From positions 1-48,698 of the forward strand of contig DARY01000014.1 of the NCBI GenBank assembly GCA_002503545.1: DNA of 48,698 nucleotides. The letters run 5' to 3'. Every line of letters starts with the position of its first letter. Position 1 is the first letter of the stretch. The DNA comes from Candidatus Methanomethylophilus sp. UBA78. GTDB taxonomy: Archaea > Thermoplasmatota > Thermoplasmata > Methanomassiliicoccales > Methanomethylophilaceae. Made by a program: the position numbers and the translations under genes. This document shows positions 42,906-48,698 of the stretch, in pieces. The notes beneath the pieces were generated by a model. That model was given only the letters and a program-made list of their open reading frames with translations, made no database searches and was not told the DNA's origin.

Positions 42906-43717
42906 TGAGATTCCCCCTTTTCTGAATCAACATACATCGATCCTTCGACCAGAAGATCTCCCAAAACAGCCATCATCGCAACATATGCATCATTGTCGGA
43001 AGGATTGATATTCTTTAATTCCAGAGACTTCTTTATCGCGTCATACCACTTTCTATCGGAATATTCATTAAAACCTTCTGCGAAAACGGTATCGATGATG
43101 TTCTCAAGAACTGGCGGGAAATACATCGATGTAATCTGGATTTTCTGATTTCTCGTCATTTTTGAGTACCGATCAAAAACTTCGCGCGGAATTGTCAAGA
43201 CGATGGAGTCCCCTTCTAAATCATACGAGGGATAGTCTCCTGGCTTGAATTTACATATGGAGCCTACGGTCTGAAGCTGACTGCGGGTTATGGTCAGGAT
43301 GAGTTCCTTATCGGCCGCCATCACGGCCCCTTCGGGAATGGTGATTTCCTGCATCTGAAGTTCTTCTATAAGATCCGAATTCCTGTAATTTTCAATTTCT
43401 TCTGTGGCGTAAATCACAGGGGTTATTACAACCGTCTCCGAAAAATATGCTTTTATGAAACTTTCTTCGAATTTCATGGCGCATGGCCGCAATTCACGGT
43501 AATCCGTTTGATCGCATTCCACAAATAAACCGAAACCTGCTCTGCCTTCAGCTATGAGTTTCAACAGATCCTCATTCTGAATCGAAAATTTCCCTCTTAC
43601 AGAAAAATGCAGAGGGCCGGGGGATTCTGCCTCATCCAAATCGACATTGAATAGAACACCGAGGTAATCCGGAGATCCTTCTACATAGACAGGATATGGC
43701 AGATTCTCAATTTGCAT
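42902..43717 (-). CDS. Uncharacterised 271-aa protein of the GHKL-ATPase cassette
   Basis: 271 residues, beta-rich N-terminal half (GVLFNVDLDEAESPGPLHFSVRG; FGLFVECDQTDYRELRPC, a strand-rich motif) and a helical C-terminal part (FPPVLENIIDTVFAEGFNEY). I do not recognise a family with confidence. It sits between the ATPase and the DUF6339-like gene and overlaps both, so it is an obligate part of the three-gene block. A C-terminal cluster of acidic residues and a VYVEGSPDYLG start are the only other landmarks. Confidence 0.65.
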   Translation of the reverse strand: MQIENLPYPVYVEGSPDYLGVLFNVDLDEAESPGPLHFSVRGKFSIQNEDLLKLIAEGRAGFGLFVECDQTDYRELRPCAMKFEESFIKAYFSETVVITPVIYATEEIENYRNSDLIEELQMQEITIPEGAVMAADKELILTITRSQLQTVGSICKFKPGDYPSYDLEGDSIVLTIPREVFDRYSKMTRNQKIQITSMYFPPVLENIIDTVFAEGFNEYSDRKWYDAIKKSLELKNINPSDNDAYVAMMAVLGDLLVEGSMYVDSEKGESQ

Positions 43718-45635
43718 AATCGAACACCTCCGGACGGAAATCGCATATAGCAGGATAATTCAAAATCAAAGTAATCTTGTTTCTTTTGCCTGTACGGGAT
43801 AGGATGGGGCCCGTATAATATCCATCAACAACCGGAATGTCCTTTCCCTCTGAATCTGTAGCTCTAAGAATGGGAATCTGCTCCGCAGACTTCCCGCCCC
43901 TCATGACCGCACTTACCCTCAGATAGTACTCCTTCTCCTTACTGACATCGTATACAAAGGTACAGCTGAGGCCTTCTCCTTTCTTAACACATGTCTTCAG
44001 GACATTGGATATCTTCACATAGGAATTGATTTTAAAAACACGTTTCATGTCCCCGTTAGAGTCTGGTTCGAAATTACGACTTGCATCATCTATTTTTGGA
44101 TTGATGCGGTCTACAGCCCCGGTATGATTGAAGTCCTCGTCCGAATCTTTTTCAGAGGCGGGCATTATGATTTCTTCCTGTTTTGAATCGTCCTGATTGG
44201 TTTTACGTTTTTTTACCTTGTTTTTACTGCGGGACCTTATCGATACCAAAGCGCCCCAATTGTATTCCATTCTTGCAAAATGAATCTGTTCAGGGGTGTC
44301 TACGTGGAGTGAGATGTACTTCTCCAACCCTTCGGCATCCTGTTCTTCTTCGCTGTCTGCACCCGCGTATTCGTCTATCGCATCATTGACACAATTGGAA
44401 ATATAATCCAGAATCTGTATAATTTTCTGTTTTTGATTTTTTGAAAGATTCTGTATGTTTGCCTTGATCCATTTGTTATGATTCGTGGGCTCACATTTGG
44501 AAAGAAATCTAGACGTCTCATCATCTTCGATCACTAGGATCCCTATCAGCGAGGAACAGGCTTTGTAATGCCGGTCTATGACCATTCCGCCCCTTATGCT
44601 TGTGATGTGGTTGTACTTTTCTGATTTTCCAAGATATAAGCTGAATATGCTGTCCTTAAGAACCGGCTCTGATGAAATCAAATCGATCTGTTCAAGAACC
44701 AAACCCAATTCGTTGACGCTCAGGGGATACTTTGCCATAAGCTCCTTGACTAATGATTTGAGGTTGTCTTCGTCGACATATTTATTGCCGACAGATACGC
44801 GTAATTCCCCTCTTGAAATACGTAAAAAGAAATCGCATATGACTGCGATGAGTATCTGATCGTCCCAATTGGCAGAAGCTTGGGTATACCCTACTATGAA
44901 TACGTCTGTACCGCACTGGGACTTATCGCGCCGATAATTCCCAAATGAAAACATTCTGTCGCAGGAATAATTGTTTTTAAAGTCTGGATCTCCGCATATG
45001 CCGAATGAAGAATACTTGGTGCCTTGATCATCATAATGGGTTATCAGTTCGCTGCACCCGATGGATGCAGTAAGGCCGTCATCGGAATTCGTTGAAAAGA
45101 AGATTGTATGAAATTGTGAAACTGCGTAAAAGGAACCTTTCCCTCTTCCGAAGGATCCTGCCGATTTTCCAGTTTTATTGGACACTCCCTGTGAAATGGT
45201 CATGCTTTTCCATGGAGAGAGCTCTTTGGTGTCACTGATGTTCGATCCACGGGCGCCGGTCGTACCGAAATCACTTGCGCGCAGGATGGTGATTTCCGAT
45301 TTATCAAATTCATCCGCCATGTCTGACATGAGTTCATAGGATGACCGGTCATCCCGAAATTTTTCAGTCGCCTTGACACAACGCCTCAAAACGGTACTGA
45401 ATCCGTCATAATCCGGAAAATCTGAACGTTTTATGTTAAACATATCAAATTCAATGACTACTTTCCCGCCGGAAGATGCATCACATGAGTTCTGGCACAG
45501 TTCTCTGACGAACATTTTCACGGCATCGTCGGATGTGTCAAATTTAGAAGAATTGGTCCCTATTTCCAATATAGTTTCGTCTTTCGGAAAAAACCAACGC
45601 ATACTTTTATGATGAATTCCGTCAGGACTGCCCAT
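43707..45635 (-). CDS. GHKL (MORC/MutL/HSP90-type) ATPase of a restriction-modification system
   Basis: 642 residues. The GHKL ATP site is plain: N box FVRELCQNSCDAS (about 43-55), G1 box ILRASDFGTTGARG (about 117-130) and G2 box GSFGRGKGSFYAVSQ (about 161-175). The rest includes an S5-like fold region, an acidic EDEEQ-type stretch (about 420-440), a basic KNKVKKRKTNQD segment and a beta-rich C-terminus. MORC-like ATPases of this kind are known in bacterial restriction systems with C5 methyltransferases, Vsr and Z1 helicases. Start at 45635; ATG 45602 (MRWFFPKDE) is a good alternative. AT-rich. Confidence 0.85.
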   Translation of the reverse strand: MGSPDGIHHKSMRWFFPKDETILEIGTNSSKFDTSDDAVKMFVRELCQNSCDASSGGKVVIEFDMFNIKRSDFPDYDGFSTVLRRCVKATEKFRDDRSSYELMSDMADEFDKSEITILRASDFGTTGARGSNISDTKELSPWKSMTISQGVSNKTGKSAGSFGRGKGSFYAVSQFHTIFFSTNSDDGLTASIGCSELITHYDDQGTKYSSFGICGDPDFKNNYSCDRMFSFGNYRRDKSQCGTDVFIVGYTQASANWDDQILIAVICDFFLRISRGELRVSVGNKYVDEDNLKSLVKELMAKYPLSVNELGLVLEQIDLISSEPVLKDSIFSLYLGKSEKYNHITSIRGGMVIDRHYKACSSLIGILVIEDDETSRFLSKCEPTNHNKWIKANIQNLSKNQKQKIIQILDYISNCVNDAIDEYAGADSEEEQDAEGLEKYISLHVDTPEQIHFARMEYNWGALVSIRSRSKNKVKKRKTNQDDSKQEEIIMPASEKDSDEDFNHTGAVDRINPKIDDASRNFEPDSNGDMKRVFKINSYVKISNVLKTCVKKGEGLSCTFVYDVSKEKEYYLRVSAVMRGGKSAEQIPILRATDSEGKDIPVVDGYYTGPILSRTGKRNKITLILNYPAICDFRPEVFDYAN

Positions 45636-45975
45636 ATGCCTGAATTGAGTACAATAGACTTAATCCTTACTTGATTATGAACATCATTACCAAAGTCCCA
45701 GCATTCAAAACACATACTTCAGAACACTATAAACAACCTTGCCGTATCCATGATTTTGCTCGATTTAAGAGTCTGATCGGTAATATACAAAAACAAATAG
45801 TGCCAGTCTTAAAACGGATGTTGCCAAATAACATCCTATCCCCTAAATAGCCGGAACCGTATCCCCCGAGGGAAGCAGCTGGGACCTGCCAGACGGGGAT
45901 CCGGCACCGGGATGATACGATGCGTTCGGAGAACACGGAAGGGGACGGCCGCCGTCCGGGCATGAGGGATGCGGC
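45636..45975 (+). other. Non-coding, partly structured region upstream of the reverse transcriptase
   Basis: 340 nt without a gene; AT-rich at first, GC-rich after about 45840. TATA-like elements at 45781-45789 (TAATATACA) and 45840-45849 (CCCTAAATAG). GGATGTT (45816-45822) pairs with AACATCC (45830-45836). CCGTATCCC (about 45857-45865) can pair with GGGATGATACG (about 45909-45919, one bulge). GGACGGCCGCCGTCC, a 15-nt near-perfect palindrome, lies about 20 nt before the ATG. This could be a structured RNA serving the reverse transcriptase or only its leader. Confidence 0.45.
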
Positions 45976-47280
45976 ATGACACTGATCGACGACCTCTGCG
46001 ACGACGGGGAATGGGCGAAGTTCCTCGAATACAGGACGTCGAAGCCCACCTGCTACGACAGCGAGAAGGAGTACCTCGGCAAATTCGTGTACAAGCGCAT
46101 GTACCTCCCGATAGTGACGGAGATGAGATCCGGGAGGTACAGTTTCACCATGCCCCGGAAGAGGAGCATCAGCAAGGCCGGCACCGACAAGAGGCGCACC
46201 GTCTACAGTTTCTCGCGCAGGGAGAACGTGGTCCTGAAGATGATGTCCCATCTCCTCCACAGATACGACGTGATATTCTCCGACAACCTGTACTCCTACC
46301 GGCGGGACATAGGGGTGAGGCAGGCCGTGAGCAAACTGCTGAAAACGGAGAACCTCGGACGCAAGTACTGCTACAAGGCGGACATCCACGACTACTTCAA
46401 CTCCGTGGACGTGGAGAAACTCCTGCCCATGCTGGAAAGGGTGGTGGACGGCCCGACCTTCGATTCCATATCCGCGATACTGACCAACCCCCTGGTGTTA
46501 TCCGACGGTCATGTCGTCGAGGAGCGCAGGAAGGGCATAATGGCCGGCATGCCGATATCGGCCTTCCTCGCCAACCTCTACCTCATGGACCTGGACGAGC
46601 ATTTCGCGGACAGCGGCACGTACTATGCCAGATACGCCGACGACATCCTCGTCCTGGCCGATACGGAGGAGGAGCTCAGGGGCTACGTGGATTACATACA
46701 CGGCCATCTGGCATCCAAGGGGCTGGAGATCAACCCCCGCAAGGAGCGCATCTACGGCCCGGGGGAGACCCTGGAGTTCCTGGGGTTCGGCATCGGCGGC
46801 GGGAAGGTGGACCTGGCTGACATCACCGTGAAGAAGACCAAGGCGAAGATAAGAAGGGCCGCCCGCAGCATAACCCGCTGGGGGAACTGGAAGAGAGCGC
46901 CGCCGGAGGCCAGGATGTCCGTCATGATCAGGAAGTTCGACCGCGTGTTCTACGGCGGCGAGAGCGGGGAGCTGTCCTGGAGGATGTGGTATTTCCGTAC
47001 GGTCAACGTCACCGACGGGATGAAGGAGGTCGACCGCTACCTGCAGGAACGCATAAGGTGGGTCGGCACCGGGCGCAACAGCAAGAGGAACTACGAGGAT
47101 GTCCCGTACGCGCTGCTGCAGTCCCTGGGTTACAGACCGCTCGTGCACGAGTACTACCTCTACATACTCTGTTCGATAATTATTGAACGACAGTTCCCCC
47201 CCCGGACCGTCCCGCTCCGGCTCAGGCCGGAGCGCCGGCTCCCGTCAGGATCCCCCATCTGGCCGCCTTGTACCTGTTGA
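45976..47280 (+). CDS. Reverse transcriptase, defence-type, 3' end altered by IS insertion
   Basis: 434 codons as now read. Residues 1-397 are the enzyme: KRRTVYSFSRRENVVLK, ADIHDYFNSVDVEKLLPML (motif A with Asp), GIMAGMPISAFLANLYLMDL, YARYADDILVLADTEE (the YxDD catalytic motif), GLEINPRKERIY, and a C-terminal thumb-like part ending GYRPLVHEYYLYI. There is no group II intron maturase or HNH domain and no retron VTG motif, so a DRT/Abi-like class is likely. Residues 398-434 (from CTC at 47167) come from the inserted IS element and are Pro/Arg-rich. Removing the element and one TA restores an open frame of 29 more codons to TAA at 48654-48656. Confidence 0.88.
   Translation: MTLIDDLCDDGEWAKFLEYRTSKPTCYDSEKEYLGKFVYKRMYLPIVTEMRSGRYSFTMPRKRSISKAGTDKRRTVYSFSRRENVVLKMMSHLLHRYDVIFSDNLYSYRRDIGVRQAVSKLLKTENLGRKYCYKADIHDYFNSVDVEKLLPMLERVVDGPTFDSISAILTNPLVLSDGHVVEERRKGIMAGMPISAFLANLYLMDLDEHFADSGTYYARYADDILVLADTEEELRGYVDYIHGHLASKGLEINPRKERIYGPGETLEFLGFGIGGGKVDLADITVKKTKAKIRRAARSITRWGNWKRAPPEARMSVMIRKFDRVFYGGESGELSWRMWYFRTVNVTDGMKEVDRYLQERIRWVGTGRNSKRNYEDVPYALLQSLGYRPLVHEYYLYILCSIIIERQFPPRTVPLRLRPERRLPSGSPIWPPCTC
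47167..47182 (+). repeat. Left terminal inverted repeat of the IS
   Basis: CTCTGTTCGATAATTA; followed by a subterminal palindrome TTCGATAATTATTGAA overlapping it (47172-47187). Confidence 0.8.
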
Positions 47281-48394
47281 AGACCTCGACCTTCATCACC
47301 AGTCTGCGCACGGCCCCCTCCGGGGTGTGCGCGTCCAGGGTCTCGTCCAGTATCCTCTTGAGGTCGCTGAAGACGCATTCGCATTTCCAGCGTCTCCCGT
47401 ACCCCGTCGCCTCCACCCACTCGCGGTAGGTGAGCGCGCACCACAGTCTGGCCGCCCTCCCCCTGGCGGGGGAGCCGTTGTTCTTCGGGACGGTGTCCGA
47501 TCTGAAGCTCGTGACGAACTCCATCCCCAGGTCCTCACAAACGTGCCTGAAGTTGCCGACGGAGCTGTACGCCCCGTCGGCGTACACCCTCCCGATCCTG
47601 TGCCCCGCCCCCAGTGCCGCGTCCAGGAGGGGGACGAGCAGGGGCGAGTCCCCCGCGCGTTCCGTGGTCACGGCATATGCCAGTATCTCCCCCGTGTCGG
47701 TGTCCGACAGGGCATGGAGCTTGAGCCATCCCCTGTCGCCGGTGCGGGTGCCCCATCTCCTCGTCCTCCACAGGGTGGTGTCGGACAGGTTGAACCCCGT
47801 GGAATCGATCCCCGCGTTGCGTACGCGGTCCGAGACGCACGCGCACGCCCTCACCGCGAGCACCTCCCCGCCGCCCGCGGAGACCAGCGAGTCCGCCAGC
47901 TCCGCGCCGCGCTCGCACAGGCGGGACGCGGACGGCGATGCCAGACCCAGACCGCCCAGGATGGCCGCGGCGAGGCCGGCGGCCATCCTGAACGACATCC
48001 CGAGGAGCGTCTGCAGCGACATCACCCAGAATATCTCGGAGTCGCAGAAGGAATAAGGTCTGCCGACCTTCCCGCGGTTGATGTCCCCGAGCTCCTCCCG
48101 GAACATCCTCTCCCACCCCCGCGCCGAGGCCGCCGCCTCGGCGAACGCCTTCATGGCCGTGTTGTCCGCCCTGCGCTCCGCGGCGGCGGGGCCCCGGAAG
48201 GCCTTCCCCTCCCTCCTCGCCGGTTCCGCGAAGGTGCCCCTGACCCTCACGTCGCGGGGCGTCATCCTGCCTGCGGTCTTTTTATCCTTCCTTGCATTAT
48301 TCCTTTCCGTCATCTGTGATCGTCTCCGGATGGCCGCCCGCGAGGTATCCGACCTGTTACGGGCGTTATTTCTTCCCTTCGAATGAGCCGGCAT
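47222..48394 (-). CDS. Transposase of IS5 family (DDE)
   Basis: 390 residues. DDE domain: first Asp in GIDSTGFNLSD (about 215), second in VYADGAYSS (about 289), and the last acidic residue in the WKCECVFSDLKR region (about 353). WLKLHALSDTDTGEILAYAVT and DSPLLVPLLDAAL are typical of IS5-type transposases. The N-terminus is a long Arg/Lys/Asn-rich extension (about 1-75). Start at 48394 follows a minus-strand TATAAATAG at 48431-48439; internal ATG 48313 is possible. No frameshift or stop, so the copy may still be active. Confidence 0.88.
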   Translation of the reverse strand: MPAHSKGRNNARNRSDTSRAAIRRRSQMTERNNARKDKKTAGRMTPRDVRVRGTFAEPARREGKAFRGPAAAERRADNTAMKAFAEAAASARGWERMFREELGDINRGKVGRPYSFCDSEIFWVMSLQTLLGMSFRMAAGLAAAILGGLGLASPSASRLCERGAELADSLVSAGGGEVLAVRACACVSDRVRNAGIDSTGFNLSDTTLWRTRRWGTRTGDRGWLKLHALSDTDTGEILAYAVTTERAGDSPLLVPLLDAALGAGHRIGRVYADGAYSSVGNFRHVCEDLGMEFVTSFRSDTVPKNNGSPARGRAARLWCALTYREWVEATGYGRRWKCECVFSDLKRILDETLDAHTPEGAVRRLVMKVEVFNRYKAARWGILTGAGAPA

Positions 48395-48548
48395 CGCATC
48401 CGCCGGCGGTATCCTGTATGCGTTCCCACTATTTATAACCGAAAAAACTAAATACTATGATTGCACACGAAACGGAGGTTTGTTTATAAACGATTTCCAC
48501 TGGAGGGATCCGCGGGCCCCCGCTGCCCTCCGGCTGCGCCCCCCGGAT

Positions 48549-48564
48549 TAATTGCCGAACAGAG
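48549..48564 (-). repeat. Right terminal inverted repeat of the IS
   Basis: TAATTGCCGAACAGAG on the plus strand; its complement CTCTGTTCGGCAATTA matches the left end at 14 of 16 positions. Confidence 0.8.
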
Positions 48565-48566
48565 TA

Positions 48567-48698
48567 CTCATCAGGAAATTTGGAGTCCCAGTACATATTT
48601 TATTTGTGTTAATAACAAAGATATGTTGTTCCGGCAGCCACCTATTCATGCGTTAACCCGTTCCCTTCATATACACGTGAATTCGGCACGTTGCCCTG
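48567..48698 (+). other. Displaced 3' end of the reverse transcriptase gene and flank
   Basis: 48567-48656 continues the reverse transcriptase frame after removal of the IS (29 codons, starting CTC ATC AGG AAA). The later part is AT-rich and may be past the natural stop. No other gene is seen up to the window end; TATTTTATTTGTGTTAATAAC (48595-48615) is AT-rich without clear role. Confidence 0.4.

Larger units (their letters stand above)
38653..45635. other. MORC-type restriction-modification island
   Basis: Two convergent blocks: HNH-vsr-methyltransferase-endonuclease (+) and ATPase-271aa-DUF6339 (-). All junctions are overlaps or under 30 nt, and the blocks overlap tail to tail. From 39472 on the DNA is AT-rich compared with neighbours on both sides, a sign of transfer. 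No Z1-domain helicase is present. Confidence 0.75.
47165..48566 (-). mobile_element. IS5-family insertion sequence, about 1.4 kb
   Basis: Ends defined here: inverted repeats CTCTGTTCGATAATTA (47167-47182) and its partner, complement CTCTGTTCGGCAATTA (48549-48564), matching at 14 of 16 positions, each flanked by TA (47165-47166 and 48565-48566). A TA target duplication fits IS5-family subgroups such as IS427. One transposase gene fills the element. It is inserted within the 3' end of the reverse transcriptase gene. Confidence 0.85.

Noticed and set aside
45976..47280. Group II intron or retron reverse transcriptase
   Set aside because: No maturase or HNH domain, no intron-like domain V in the flanks that I can see, and no retron VTG motif.
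47165..48566. IS630/Tc1 element on the basis of the TA duplication
   Set aside because: The transposase motifs (IDSTG, WLKLHALSD, YADGAY) are IS5-type; TA duplication also occurs in IS5 subgroups.
1..48698. tRNA, rRNA or CRISPR array
   Set aside because: I searched intergenic stretches by eye for T-loop-like GTTCGA-type arms with acceptor stems and for regularly spaced repeats and found none.

Overview
The window comes from a methanogenic archaeon, most probably of the order Methanomassiliicoccales (Thermoplasmata lineage). The archaeal signs are ribosomal proteins S19e, L39e and L31e with PDCD5, class I HMG-CoA reductase, archaeal PheT, SRP54, TrmY, and TATA boxes about 25 nt ahead of start codons, some of them leaderless. 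The methanogen signs are a coenzyme M operon with methanogenesis marker 16 and an F420H2 oxidase. TAG is almost never used as a terminator here, and one transporter gene carries an in-frame TAG, which fits pyrrolysine decoding. Most of the window is GC-rich; about 39.47-45.7 kb is clearly AT-rich.

Layout. 1-1188 (-): ribosomal cluster. 1506-7764 (+): a predicted cobalamin/corrinoid (or metal-chelate) uptake operon made of a surface DUF4430-type protein, a DUF4430/BtuF-like binding protein, a very unusual fusion of DUF4430 domain, PQQ-like beta-propeller and FecCD permease, and the ATPase. 7857-12061 (+): a membrane protein, then hmgA-pheT-peroxiredoxin. 12062-18553 (-): a compact seven-gene operon, SRP54-TrmY-zinc ribbon-CoaD/NTPase fusion-GlcD-EtfB-EtfA. 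19005-20893: an arsenate reductase-like gene and a coiled-coil protein, separated by stretches with little coding content. 20931-27428 (-): a seven-gene operon for coenzyme M synthesis (cysteate synthase, ComDE, marker 16) with an ApbE-like protein, an Fe-S protein, a GTPase and a soluble ABC ATPase. Repeated AGGATA half-sites lie in its promoter region. 27680-30316: purB and small housekeeping genes. 30540-33491 (+): a sulfonate/nitrate-type ABC importer whose binding protein appears circularly permuted. 33600-37168 (+): a heterodimeric ABC exporter, with an amber codon inside the first subunit. 37399-38556 (-): FprA.

38653-48566 is accessory DNA. It holds an HNH nuclease, Vsr, a C5 cytosine methyltransferase and a B3-domain restriction endonuclease on the + strand. 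These converge on a three-gene block on the - strand: a GHKL/MORC-type ATPase, an unknown 271-aa protein and a DUF6339-like protein. Together they look like a MORC-type restriction-modification system without its usual Z1 helicase. Next come a defence-type reverse transcriptase with a structured upstream region and an IS5-family element that has inserted into the 3' end of the reverse transcriptase gene. The element has identifiable 16-bp inverted repeats and a TA target duplication.

Most promising leads: (i) the amber-containing exporter, (ii) the permuted binding protein, (iii) the DUF4430/propeller/permease fusion, (iv) the coenzyme M operon with its accessory ATPase, GTPase and Fe-S genes, and (v) the MORC-type restriction island next to the reverse transcriptase.
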